From Phyto melanocephala (lineage: Eukaryota > Arthropoda > Insecta > Diptera > Rhinophoridae): a stretch of 64,000 nt of DNA. Each line of letters begins with the position of its first letter. The first letter of the stretch is position 1. The stretch is taken from positions 19,352,701 through 19,416,700 of the forward strand of contig OW799235.1 in assembly GCA_941918925.1 (NCBI GenBank). Reading direction: 5' to 3'. A program made the position numbers and the translations under genes. This document shows positions 32,740-44,422 of this stretch, piece after piece. The notes below the pieces were generated by a model. It was not told the origin of the DNA. It saw only the letters and a list, made by a program, of their open reading frames with translations, and searched no databases.

Positions 32740-33509
32740 CATGATGAGAGGTTTAAATTATAAATATCACGGTGAAAAAGTTTGGCAAAGAACAAATTTG
32801 CATGTAGAGTCCCAACTCAAAGAAAAGCTAAAGAATTTGCACTCTTATGTTGATCTCTAAAAATTTAAATAATAAAATGACTTGATGTTTTTAAAAGTAT
32901 AAATAATAAAGATTTCTGTTAAATACAATTCTGGTAAAATAACTAAAATTTTTTTCGCAAAACTAAAAATATAAACTTTAATGATCAATTTAATAAAAGT
33001 TACATACATACTTATTTTATAATAAATTTGATACTATTTCATTATCTTATAGATCTTTTCTTTCTCATTCGGTTATTTTTCATCCGATTTTCAATTTTTT
33101 TTTTTGTTGGAAAAGTATTCAAATTACCTTTCTAATTTTTGAATATTGTTAGTACAAACTATTGCCGCTAGATGGCGTAAAATTCATTTTTGTTTAAATG
33201 CATCAAAATGCCCTGTATTTGCAAATATTTTGAGTTCATATGTTCTGCAAAAGTACTCGCCATATGATTTTGTACAAAGTTGCCAAACAACATTTGGTTG
33301 AATTCTGCAAATTTAACGGTCAAATGTTTGATTTTCTTCAAGAACCTAAAAATAACGGTAATTTTGTAAAAAACGGAATTATAAAAAAATCGCGGAACAA
33401 CAGTTGCTTCCGATACCCTAAAAACCCATTTGCAACAATAAAAAAGTTATTTTTCGCAAAAAGTCGATTTTGGCATATCTATCTATCTTCTATCTATCTT
33501 CTATCTCTA
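32740..33509. other. Non-genic stretch before the Helitron
   Basis: AT-rich. AATAAA-type signals occur downstream of the orphan frame. A plus frame at 33240-33480 runs into the Helitron end and has no recognised domain. A tctatctatc microsatellite precedes the Helitron. Confidence 0.35.
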
Positions 33510-33719
33510 TCTATATATATAAAAATCAATGTGTGTTTGTATGTTTGTATGTTTGTATGTTTGTTTGTGCTTTATAGACGGCTAAACGGCTAGACCGATT
33601 TCCTTGAAATTTTCACAGAATCTTTCTGTATGTCTGGAAGGAACTATAGGCTATACTTTCGTTTGAAATTGTAAGTGGGCGGGGTGCCACGCCCTATTAA
33701 AGAATAAGTATTAAATATT

Positions 33720-35530
33720 ATATATCACGAAAGTTAATGCAGGTAGAGTCTTTAAATTAAGTACGGTAAGCTTTGACATCCACACGAACATTTGGGTAAA
33801 AAATGGGCGGACTTGGAAAAGTAGGCGTGGCCACATGAATTTAATACTAAAATTCGTATATTTGGAAAACGAAATCGATTAGAGTAGTAAAATTTCGCAA
33901 GAGCAACTTTGACATCCAAATAAACATTTCTGTAAAAATGGGTACATTGGCAATAGTGGGCGTGGCACCTGCCATATGAATTAAATACTAAAATTTGTAT
34001 ATCTGGAAAACGATATCGATTAGAGTACTAAAATTTTGCAAGAGGAACTTTGACATCCAAATAAACATTTCTGGCAAAAATGGGTACATTGGCAATAGTG
34101 GGCGTGGCACCTGCCATATGAATTAAATACTAAAATTTGTATATCTGGAAAACGATATCGATTAGAGTACCAATATTCTACAAGAGCAACTTTGACACCC
34201 AAATGAACATTTTTGGAAAAAAAGGGTACATTAGATATAGTGGGCGTGGCACCTGCCATATGAATTAAATACTAAAATTTTTATATCTGGAAAACGATAT
34301 CGATTAGAGTACTAAAATTTTGCAAAAGCAATTTTGACATCCAAATAAACATTTTTGGAAAAAATGGGTGCATTAACAGTAGTGGGCGTGGCACCCACCA
34401 TATGAATTAAATACTAAAATTCGTATATCTGGAAAACGATATCGATTAGAGTACTAAAATTTTGCAAGGGCAACTTTGACATCCAAATAAACATTTTTGG
34501 AAAAAATGGGTACATTACCAATAGTGGGCGTGGCACCAACATATGAATTAAATACTAAAATTTGTATATCTGGAAAACGATATCGATTAGAGTACTAAAG
34601 TTGTGCAAGGGCAACTTTGACATACTAATAAACATTTTTGTAAAAAATGGGTACATTAGCAATAGTGGGCGTGGCACCTGCCATATGAATTAAATACTAA
34701 AATTAGTATATCTGGAAAACGAAATCGATTAGAGTACTAAAATTCTACAAGAGCAAATTTGACACCCAAATGAACATTTAGGCAAGAAATAGATGCATTA
34801 TCAGTAATGGGCGTGGCACCAACATATGAATTATATACTTAAATTCGTATATTTGGAAAACGAAATCGATTAGAGTAGTAAAATTTTGCAAGAGCAACTT
34901 TGACATGCAAATAAACATTTCTGTAAAAAATGGGTACATTAGCAGTAGTGGGCATGGCACCTGCCATATGAATTAAATACTAAAATTTGTATATCTTGAA
35001 AACGATACCGATTAGAGTACCAATATTCTACAAATGCAACTTTGACACCCAAGTGAACATTTTTGGAAAAAATGGGTACATTAGATATAGTGGGCGTGGC
35101 ACCTGCAATATGAATTAAATACTAAAATTTTTATATCTGGAAAACGATATCGGTTAGAGTACTAAAATTTTGCCAGTGCAACTTTGACACCTAAATAAAC
35201 ATTTCTGGAATAAAATGGGTACATTAGAAATAGTGGGCGTGGCAGCTCTCATAGCAATTGAATACTAAAATTCGTATATTCGGGAAGCGATAATAGTTAG
35301 AGTACCCAAATTTTTGCACGAAAAGCTTTGACATCTATATGACTATTTTGTTAAGAAACGAATGCTTTAGTGATAGTGGGCGTGGCACTTTTCATATGAA
35401 TTAAATACAAAAAATCGTATATAAAGGAAGCGATAATAGTTAAAGTACCCAAATTTTTCAAGAGACAATTTTATGTCTATATGATTATTTGAATAAGAAA
35501 TGTTTGATTTAGTAATAGTAGGCGTGACAC
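33720..35530 (+). repeat. 141-bp tandem repeat array in the Helitron
   Basis: Roughly 12 units with a period of 141-142 bp (for example cgattagag at 33876, 34017 and 34159). Each has ggaaaacgatatcgattaga, aactttgacatccaaataaa, tgggtacatt and agtgggcgtggcacc. Units decay towards the right. The short Helitron at 51186 has about three. Confidence 0.85.
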
Positions 35531-35537
35531 TTGCCAG

Positions 35538-36165
35538 ATCTGTGATCCCCGCAAACGTTTTTAAATTTTATCACCTGTAATTTTTTCGGTATAAGAAATT
35601 GTTTGACCTGAAAAAAAATTTGTTACCTAATATGCCAAAAATATAAATTTGTAACCCATTAAATTTTGCAACGTAGGTGAATAATTTTTTTACCTGTGAT
35701 CGGTCCAAAAAATCATTTTTAAAGATTTATTATCTGTAATTACCAAATCTGTGATTCCCGGAAACGTTTTTACATTTTATTACCTGTAATTTTTTCGGTA
35801 TAAGAAATTGTTTGACCTGAAATAAAATTTGTTACCCAATATTCCAAAAATATAAATTTGTAACCCATTAAATTTTGCAACGCAGGTGAATAATTTTTTA
35901 ACCTGTGATCGGTTCAAAAAATCATTTTTAAAGATTTATTATCCGTAATTACCAAATCTGTGATGCCCGCAAACGTTTTTACGTTTTATTACCTGTAATT
36001 TTTTCGGTATAAGAAATTATTTGACCTGAAATAAAATTTGTTACCTAATATTCCAAAAATATAAATTTGTAACCCATTAAATTTTGCAACGCAAGTGAAT
36101 AATTTTTTTACCTGCGATCGGTTCAAAAAATCATTTTTAAACATTTATTATCCGTAATTTTTTGT
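35538..36165 (+). repeat. Three 209-bp tandem units
   Basis: Units start at 35538, 35747 and 35956 with atctgtgat followed by the aaacgttttt line and ttttttcggtataagaaatt. They lie between the 141-bp array and the coding region and are not seen in the short Helitron. Confidence 0.85.
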
Positions 36166-36325
36166 TAAAGAAAATTTTCTGACCTGGTAAGAAATTTCTT
36201 ACCTAAGATTTAAAAAATTATAAATTTGACGTACATTCAATTTTATAATTTAATTGAATCTTTGATTCTGAACAAGTTACAAGTTTTTTTTTTGTGAATA
36301 TATACTGTAAAAAATTACAAGTAAA

Positions 36326-37763
36326 ATGCCTCCAAAAAAAACATCCCTTTCTAAACGCACCAAATCTGCAGAATCATTGCAATCGCCTTAGAACTGAAAG
36401 AAGTCGAGCTTCAACCTCTAGAGCTGCCGAAACATATGAACAGCATAACGAACGTCTTCAAAGAGAAAGATCACGATCATCAACATCAAGAGCTTCTGAA
36501 ACACGATCTGAACGCGAAACACGCTTGGAAGGTCTTCGACATCATGCTGTAACAGCACGAGCTAACGAGACACCGTCACAACGGGAAGGGCGTCTTCAAA
36601 GTCAGCAAAGTCGTACCTCAATATCACGAGCTACAGAAACATTGTTAGGACGCGTAGAACGCCTAGAAGGTATTCGACATCATGCTGAAACAGTACGAGC
36701 TAACGAGACACCGTCACAACGGGAAGGGCGTCTTCAAAGTCAGCAAAGTCGTACCTCAACATCACGAGCTACAGAAACATTCTTAAAACGCGTAGAGCGC
36801 CTAGAACGTATTCGACATCATGCTGAAGCAGTACGTGCTAATGAGACACCGTCACAACGGGAAGGGCGTCTTCAAAGTCAGCAAAGTCATACCACAACAT
36901 CCCGAGCCACTGAAACACCTTTACAACACGAAGAACGCCTTGAAGGTCTTCGACATCATGCTGTAGCAGTTCGATCTAACGAGACATCGTTGGAACGTGA
37001 AGTACGTATTCAAACTCAGCGAAATCGTACAAGATCATCACGAGCCACAGAAACTTTTTTACAGCGTGAGGAAGGCCTTGAAGATATTCGACGTCACGCC
37101 ACAACAGTACGAGCCACCGAGACACCGTTGGAAGGTGAAGAACATTTAGAAGCTCAGCGGATTCGAACCTCATCAAGGAGAGCAACAGAGAGGATAGAAC
37201 AATTGAACTTACGCCGTGAACAAAATCGAAATCGAATGGTTAGTCATCGGAATGCATTTCACACATATGCACGTATTGCATTTAATTACAGGACTGATAT
37301 TGATTATGCCGAAGACTCATTAGTGGCAGTAGGTGGCATGAATAAAGTTTGCCAATATTGTAGTGCACTCAAATACAAAAATGAAACACCTGGAATGTGT
37401 TGTGCAAACGGTAAAGTTGTTTTGCCTGAATTGCTTCCTCCAGCAGAACCTTTACAGTCATTGATTTCAGGTAAGACATTCATAGTCTAATTCATAAACG
37501 ACTTTGAAATGTATCATAGGTTTACAAATCAAATGTTATAAGTATTAAAATGTTGCTTTATAAACCTTCGATAAATTTAAAAGATGTTTATAAATTAGGC
37601 CTTAGATATATATAAATCTATCATATAACCAAAATATTAAATTCAATTTTTAGGAACGAATGTGGATTCACAACATTTTCTTAGTAAAATAAGGAAATAT
37701 AATTCGTCTTTCCAAATGACATCGTTCATTACGATGGGGGTGGCGAAGCACACCGGGTATTAG
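36326..37763 (+). pseudogene. Helitron Rep-helicase, N-terminal part only
   Basis: The likely start is ATG 36326 (MPPKKTSLSKRTKSAESLQS), soon frameshifted. The main frame runs 36294-37490. It is built of repeats of about 43 aa (units such as ANETPSQREGRLQSQQSRTS), basic and serine-rich, then YCSALKYKNETPGMCCANGK and LPELLPPAEPLQSLISG, the conserved segment before the Helitron_like_N domain. A GTAAGA donor at 37471 and an acceptor ending at 37653 remove 183 nt; exon 2 adds VDSQHFLSKIRKYNSSFQMT and SF. There the coding part is cut: the Helitron 3' end follows and supplies the TAG stop. The Rep nuclease and helicase domains are absent. Confidence 0.85.
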
Positions 37764-37767
37764 CTAG

Positions 37768-38449
37768 TTGCTAAATAAAATCAAGTAAACTAAGACAAAA
37801 ACCTAATTCTATATTTTTAGTTTCTGATTTTGGCGTTTGTATGTATATTAAATGTATGTTTATTTTCCTTATTCACAAGAAATATTATATGTTTAATATA
37901 GGCTTATTTGACAAATTTCCTACAGTTATCCGTCAATTAAGCGCTTAATAAACATTAAATGTTTTTTTATGAGTAAGGCCGATCCAATGTGAGTTTTAAT
38001 GATTTCCGACATTACTAACATGTACATAAATATGTTTTTATTATTTTCCTATATTCAAATTTAAATAATATTTAATTTAGTTCACACAATTTCATGCAAT
38101 TGTAATGATAGCATTGTGGTTTTTCTTTATCTTAAGGGCATTATTTGTTCATGTAGAGTCTCGAAGTTAAAAAATAAAAAACATATTAAAAAAAAAAATC
38201 CCTAAAACTCAATAATAGTCAAGAAAAATCGAAAATTAGAAAAGTTTTAATTATATTATTAATATTAAAGATTAATATATTTTGGATTTATTCCTAAATT
38301 TGTTCGAAACAATTTATATGTTATGTGAAACTTGGTAATCCTGCAACAAAAATCTCTTTGACAATTCTCCAATAATTAATTTATCATATTTCGTTATAGA
38401 TAAAGAATATTATGTTTTAATCTATTAAATATTGTTTTAAAAAATAATT
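37768..38449. other. Non-genic stretch
   Basis: AT-rich, no element ends or coding region recognised. It may include decayed 5' flank of the P-like relic that follows. Confidence 0.35.
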
Positions 38450-39828
38450 ATTAGTATAATAACCGTACGTGGAGGCTCTTTGAAAGCTTAATGTGTAAGA
38501 AATTCTTGTTTAAAAATTTGAAGCAATTTGTAAACAGGAAGTGCGCAGTGGGCAAATGCATGCGAAATGATAGAAAGAAATCAAGTGAGAAATTGTGTTC
38601 AAAACTAATTATGTGCGTCTTTTTAATATATCTTATCTTAAATGTGTCCATTTACACTTTTCCAAAAAACAATGAGCAATAAAGAAAACTTTGGATAACA
38701 TTTTGCAAACGGAAGGACACCATTAAGATATTTAGGGGGAGAATTTGCTCATTACATTTTAAGCCGGACGATTTTGAAAGAAATTTTAAATTTGAAATGG
38801 GTAAGTTAGAAGTATATTGGTTTGTGCAGTTCTTTAGTTAATAATTGTGTACAGGATGTAGTAATAGAGCAACTTTAAAACTGAAACCGGGAGCAGTTCC
38901 GACTATAGGTGCTACTGATATCGCTACTGAAACGGAAATAATACATTGTAAAGAGGAAGCGAAAAAAGCCAGTTGTGACACACATGAAGACAGTTCGCAA
39001 CTTTACATGAACAATTTCGAAGTTTAAATGTATATACTTACATAACGCACATATCATTTGAGGTCTAAAACTGTTTGTTCTTACATTTGAAAGTCCGAAT
39101 ACATAACAGTAGTCAAGTTGTTCTTGATCATTTATAGCAAAGCTTTGCGCCGGGAGAACAAAATGCTAAAAATGAAAAAAGCCAATCTAAGACTACTATC
39201 AAGCATTTGACTCAGAGAGTTCAGAGGCTGAGTTTTTCCAATGCACATCTGGAGAAGGCATTAAGACTTCTCTTCAATGAAGGACAATTAAAAAAGCTTA
39301 AGAACAATGACAAAAAACAAAACTTTACAGAAGCAGATATTGCCCACTCAAATACATTGTGCTCTACAAGCATCGAAGCTTATTGAAAAGAAGTGGAAAA
39401 AATTAAGAATGTATTTTAGATTAAGACCGCTTTATGCGGAAATTAAACAAAATATAAGTAGCCGACAAAGAAAAAATACTAAAACAGTAACGTAATAGAT
39501 ATAATATTTTAAATTATATTAATCTTTATTTGAAATTATTCTTAATGTTATATATTCTTTGAATATTTCACTATTTTTATTCTTGAAAAAAAAAAACTAT
39601 GAGTAATATAAAAAATTTTTTTTTTGGGAAAAATTAAGAAAACGTCCCACTGTCATGTTTAAATGTCAGACTGTTTCGTGACGTCATTTAACCCACTTGC
39701 GCAGAATATTAAATTTTTGAGTTCGTGTTGTCGTAATCTTTCAACTATGTAAATATTAAAAATCAAAGATGGCGTTGGAGACAAAAAATAAAATTGCATT
39801 TAAATGATTCCTTTGTTTATGATGGTGA
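38450..39828 (+). mobile_element. P-like (THAP) transposon relic, copy 2
   Basis: Same architecture as the relic at 29440-31000, in opposite orientation and extending further into the transposase. Shared landmarks are gcagtgggcaaatgca, the gtgagaaatt donor, the FEMG splice and the distal cccactgtcatg, tgacgtca and gcgcaga series (39646-39720). Termini are not placed exactly. Confidence 0.6.
38530..39460 (+). pseudogene. P-type transposase, N-terminal part, broken
   Basis: THAP domain: KCAVGKCMRNDRKKSS, a lost intron border, VSIYTFPKNNEQ, a TAA stop, RKLWITFCKRKDTIKIF, GRICSLHFKPDDFERNFKFE. A GTAAGT/ACAG intron (about 38801-38852) joins in frame to CSNRATLKLKPGAVPTIG. Further on, in pieces, come a coiled-coil-like LRRENKMLKMKKANLRLL, LRLLFNEGQLKKLKN and FTEADIAHSNTLC, the motif series following the coiled coil in P/THAP9-type transposases. 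The catalytic RNase H-like domain is missing. Several frameshifts; not functional. Confidence 0.75.
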
Positions 39829-39878
39829 CGGGTATTATCAGATTCGACATGATCGAATATAGCTCTCTTACTTGTTTT
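39829..39878 (+). mobile_element. HINE-like 3' tip
   Basis: Only the last 50 bp remain: gggtattatcagattcgac, an altered hairpin (attcga / tcgaat) and ctctcttacttgttt. Confidence 0.6.
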
Positions 39879-40339
39879 TTTAAAATAAATTGCCCAGTTA
39901 TATATGTATATTCAGTATTATTGTAAACCCAAACTAGCCGTCACCCACAAAACTATGGATTATGTACTTTTGTGAAACCCTCACAATACTGGTATTAAAC
40001 AAAAGTGCTTGACAAATAACTATAATACGTCTATTGTCTTTGCCCTAACCATACTGATAACATTAATATACGAAGACGCTTGACAAGGGTAGCCGGGGTA
40101 CCCGTATGCATTTAAATATATATTTTTTCGGTGTAGGGTAAACGTCGTGCACTTAGGTATTCGAACCATACTCCAGCCCGAAAATAATGAAATACATGTC
40201 ATGGTAGTCTTTATTATTCGATATATTTTTATCAGAAAATATGAATATTTAAATCATGAGACATAGCAACAAAAAGGCAATAAAATAAGCATAAGATTTC
40301 AACCTGTAGATATTTAAGACTTAGAATTTAAACCTCGCT
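39879..40339. other. Non-genic stretch
   Basis: No gene. Line 39885-39935 (tatattcagtattattgtaa, acccaaa) recurs at 59827-59890, as does caaaagtgcttgacaaata (40002 and 59887), so a repeat is present. A ggggtaccc word lies near 40094. Confidence 0.4.
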
Positions 40340-41484
40340 AGTTTCGTTCAATTTCAATGGAAATAATTGATGCTTTTATTGGAATTTTAGTAATGATGTC
40401 AGCAATGATCCTCCTTCCACTCTTTGGGGAAATTATAATCACCTTTTACACAAAGCATCATTAAGACGTGTAATACGTTTCGACAATGTATTTAGAAGAT
40501 TGTCACGCACTCAAATAGAAAAAGCTGCTGATATCTGAGATACTTGGAATATACTGACGCAAAATCTATGCATAATCTATTTTCCAGATGAAAATGCGAC
40601 AGACAGACGAACTGTTATTTTCATCATTTAGAGGCAGAAATATATTTACTCAATATATGCCCTCAAAAACAAAATTTGGTAATGTAACACAGCTAATAGC
40701 TATTCTTGGAATAGAAATATTTACACAGACAAGCCTGGTGGTCAGTGACAGATAAGCGTTTAAGAAATAATCGTTATAGATCTGGTTGATTTTTATACTG
40801 TACTTCACTCCCTTTGGTAATTCGGCTACAATGAGAGGAATAAGACTCATCGGTATTCCTCCACAAAACAAAGCCTACATTATAACATGGCTATGTTAAA
40901 ACCCGACCGGCGATATTGGTTGACCTTATTGTCAATTGTGACCAATAATATGAATAATATTTTCTTTCCTGCAAAATTATATTATACTCCAGGGGAGCCA
41001 GCTTTAAATGAAAAATAGAAAATAGTTGATCTCTACAACAAAGAAGAAGGCGAAGGCGACGAATAGATGGCTATTGGCCTTTTTTTTTTAAATGATTGAC
41101 TTGGCTGCGTTCGGTGCATTTTGTGTATTATCTTGTTTCGATCCAAACGTCGAAAAATCGAAGCTCTCGCCGGCGATTTTTGACTTCACTTGGCGTGGAG
41201 TTATCAACTATAAATATAAACAAAAGTGCTAATGGTAATCTAATAACACGATACGCTAACGTCCAGGTAGCTATCGAGCTTATATCTAATAAAACCATAC
41301 CTATAGAAGTCTGCAAGCATGCTGCACCGCCGGCTACAAATAAGCGGGATAAAACGGGACTGTTACAACTAATGGGTCACTGCTGCTTTTGCGTGACTTC
41401 TGATCCAAAATCTGATCGCAAAATATGCATTGGTTGTAAACGGCCAATGTGCAATATGCATAGCAAAATTATTGCTCCACGCTG
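40340..41484 (+). pseudogene. piggyBac-type transposase relic
   Basis: Pieces in order on the plus strand: MEIIDAFIGILVMMSAM, RRLSRTQIEKAADI and TWNILTQNLCIIYFPDEN, then after frameshifts SSFRGRNIFTQYMPSKTKFG, which matches the SFRGR-x-F-x-QYMPSKP motif of piggyBac transposases. A 3' frame (41096-41485) ends GHCCFCVTSDPKSDRKICIG and CKRPMCNMHSK, the C-terminal cysteine-rich zinc-binding domain. At least four stops and shifts are present. TTAA target ends were not found. Confidence 0.8.
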
Positions 41485-41884
41485 AACTAAATTCAATTTT
41501 TTATTATTCTTGTATACAACATTACTAGTACAAAGTTTTTTTTACAAATACAAGGTTAAATATAAAATAATTATTTTTCTTAATAACCAATAAAACATAT
41601 AAAAATTCTAAATTTTTACTTTTTTAATTCAAAATGTAAAAAGATATTTAGGGGTACCACCCGGGTACCCTTATCGGGAGGGAAAGGACTACTCGACTTT
41701 GGGTGGCTCCAGAGCCAACCTAAATAAACTAGAAAGAACTATATAAAATCTTTATCTAAAAGAACTTGTGGAACCTCGAATTTGTATTTTATTTTGTTTA
41801 AGTCAAATTCAACCTTAAAGTACGTTCGGGTACCGGGGTACCCGTCTCAGGAGGATTAGGATTAATGTTTTACCAACAACGGCG
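41485..41884. other. Spacer with palindromic GGTACC words
   Basis: Contains accacccgggtacccttatc (about 41656) and cgggtaccggggtacccgtc (about 41828), similar to ggggtacccg near 40095. They may be subterminal parts of the piggyBac relic, but no exact ends are placed. The RTE-like target duplication AACAACGGCG occupies 41875-41884. Confidence 0.4.
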
Positions 41885-44412
41885 TTAATGGAAAAGTGAC
41901 GCGAGTACAAATGAGTTATCATATTGTACACACAGCCAATCCTTTTGAAATGACAACCTCACCCTCTGTCCAGAAAGGACTTGGTGACCCCTGTTTTTTT
42001 GACAAACGAGGCCCTGTCGACCGATCTTAGGCGGTATAACCTTAACAACCGCACAGAGGAAATTCTGTTGCCAACCTGGAGTGTCAGCGAACCCTGAATG
42101 GCCAAAGTGCATCTCAGGAAGTAGGAGATCGCGAATGCTGGATCCTCTGAAACACTGGCGCCAAACACAGCACGTTTGGGTGCTTAGATAGCAGCCCTAT
42201 CACCAAACTAGGGAACGAAGGCTAGCAACCTACGTTTCTGAACTCAAATTGCTAACGAATCGCTAAAAATAAATCAGAATAAACCGAATTACTTGATGAC
42301 GACATTTGGCTATCGTATACGGACTTTGATTGGATTATGGAACGTAAGAACCCTGAGAGACAACGACAACATCAACCCAAATATGAATTCCAAATTCCTA
42401 CAAGTTGAGCGCGAAATGCTCAGATATCGCATATCTATTCTGGGGCTCAGCGAAGTGCGCTGGAATGGTGCAGGTGAATATAAGTCACCTACAGGTGACA
42501 CTATATTACTATATTCCGGTAAAGAAGTTGGAAGTAACCATGAATCCGGTGTTGGATTATTGCTAAATACCGAATCCCACCGAAGTCTTATGTCGTGGAA
42601 ACCAATTTCCGACAGAATTATGCTGCCCAGGTTGGGGACACCCGTACAGTCTTTAAGATCACCAAACAACTAGTCGACAGAAACATGACTATACAACATC
42701 CTGTCAAAGACAAAAATGGAAATCTTCTTAACACCGATGAAGAACAGTTGGCCCGATGGCGGCAACACTTCTCTGATCTGCTTAATACCGTGATTGATCC
42801 CACACAAATTCAACAACATCAAGATTATCTACAAAACCACCAGGCAAATGCTAGAATCCGAACATCAACACCAAACATCTCAGAAATAAGTGCTGCTATC
42901 AAACAGTTACCCAATGGGAAAGCTGCCGGAATCGATGGTATTCCTTCCGAAATATACAAGGCCGATTCTACTCTTAGTGCTGAAATTCTTTTGCCATTGA
43001 TTACCCAGGTGTGGGAGCAGGAGTCTTTTCCGAGCGAATGGAAGGACGGCATAATGGTGAAGATTGCAAAAAAAGGAAATTTGAGAGAGTGCAACAATTG
43101 GCGGGGCATATGTGTTTTACCAGCAATTTCAAAGATTATAGCAAAAATAATACTCAATCGCATAAAGGAACACCTTGAAAACACAATTACCTCTGCCCAA
43201 GCTGGCTTCGGTAGTGGTTTCTCGTGCGCAGATCACATAAACACCATTCGAATTATCATTGAACAGTGTGTCGAACATAAGTCAACTCTTAATCTACTTT
43301 TCATTGATTTTGAAAAAGCGTTCGACAGCATCAATCGTAATTGCATTTGGAACGCTCTTCGTAAGAGAGGTATCCCGTCAAAACTAATAGCATTAATAAA
43401 GGAGAGCTATAATGATGCTAACTGCTATGTATTACATAAGGGGAAGTTGTCTGAACCTTTCCAGGTACTAAGTGGAGTGCGGCAAGGATGCATACTATCG
43501 CCACTTCTGTTCTTGCTTGTCATTGAGGACGTACTGACATCAACCTCATTTCAGCGAAGGGGTGTTCAATGGCGTATAGATAACTCCTTTTTAAACTACC
43601 TTGCATATGCCGATGACATATGCCTTCTTTCGCATAGAGTTCGTGACCTAGAGATGTCGATGGCTGACCTCCAGTCAAAGTTGGATGGTACAGGTCTAAA
43701 AATAAATACAACAAAAACAAAAGGTCTCTCCATACAAGATAACTCTCCGGCATCTATTAATGTAGGTGATAACAACTATGCCATTGTTAACGAGTTTTGT
43801 TATTTGGGTAGCATGATTACCGCTGATGGAGGTACTGAGATTGACGTGGAGGCAAAAATCAGTAGAGCTAGAGCAGCATTTGGAATTTTAGCACCAATAT
43901 GGCAAAACAACAACATTAGTCTTCGAACAAAACTACGAATTTTTGAATCCAATGTAAAATCAGTACTACTGTACGGATGCACAACATGGAAGGTGACCAG
44001 TACAATTACAAGTCGTTTGCAAACATTCGTCAATTGCTGCCTCAGACGAATACTTCGAATATTTTGGCCAAATGTTATATCAAATATTGAGCTACTTCGT
44101 AAATCAAATCAGTCAGATGTGGCAACTGAGATTCGAAAACGAAAATGGCAATGGATTGGTCACACACTTCGACGGCCAGATGAAAATATCGCCAAGCATG
44201 CGTTACGTTGGAACCCGTTTCATCAATCAGGACGAAGAGTTGGAAGGCCTAGAATAACTTGGAGACGTTCCACCGAAGCCGAAATGAGATGTGTGGGTTT
44301 AACATGGAACGAAGCTAGAAATGTAGCCCAAAACCGAGTACGGTGGAGATCGACTATTGTTGGCGCCCTATGCTCCAGTGGGAGTTAAAGGAACATATAT
44401 ATATATATATAT
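41885..44412 (+). mobile_element. RTE-like non-LTR retrotransposon, deleted
   Basis: A 10-bp direct repeat AACAACGGCG lies at 41875-41884 and 44413-44422. The 3' end is a (AT)n tail (44396-44412), as in RTE-group LINEs. About 400 bp of 5' leader precede the coding part. The endonuclease is mostly deleted and the reverse transcriptase is intact, so the copy cannot move on its own. It is 2528 bp long. It could alternatively belong to a related RTEX-like group. Confidence 0.85.
42293..44388 (+). pseudogene. Endonuclease remnant plus reverse transcriptase
   Basis: The first frame (42293-42620) gives the endonuclease N-terminus: LIGLWNVRTLRDNDNI, ILGLSEVRWNGAGEY, SGVGLLLNTESHR and SWKPISDRI. It then jumps, in another frame, to NYAAQVGDTRTVFKITKQL, so the rest of the endonuclease is deleted near 42615. 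The reverse transcriptase (to 44388) keeps KAAGIDGIPSEIYK, SAQAGFGSGFSCADH, LLFIDFEKAFDSINRN (motif A), SGVRQGCILSPLLF (motif B), YLAYADDICLL (catalytic YADD), GLKINTTKTKGL and FCYLGSMIT. The C-terminus has KWQWIGHTLRRP and GRRVGRPRITWRRS. Some 590 codons are open without a stop, so decay since insertion is slight. Confidence 0.88.
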
Positions 44413-44422
44413 AACAACGGCG

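Larger units (their letters stand above)
33510..37767 (+). mobile_element. Helitron family A, long, with Rep N-terminus
   Basis: Starts TCTATATATATAAAAATC at 33510 after A and ends GGGTATTAGCTAG at 37767 before T, the A|T insertion expected of Helitrons. A stem (GGTG / CACC in ggtggcgaagcacacc) precedes the CTAG. The same ends bound the 636-bp element at 51186-51821. Contents in order: 5' end, about a dozen 141-bp tandem units, three 209-bp units, then the N-terminal part of a Rep-helicase gene fused directly to the 3' end. Internally deleted, so non-autonomous. Confidence 0.88.

Noticed and set aside
33240..33593. 117-codon frame
   Set aside because: Extends into the Helitron 5' end and its microsatellite. 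No recognised domain, so not called as a gene.
33876..35530. Possible CRISPR array
   Set aside because: Units of 141 bp without short identical repeats separated by unique spacers, inside a eukaryotic Helitron. It is a minisatellite.
42310..42669. 119-codon minus-strand frame
   Set aside because: Mirror of the RTE-like endonuclease frame. The plus strand carries recognisable motifs.
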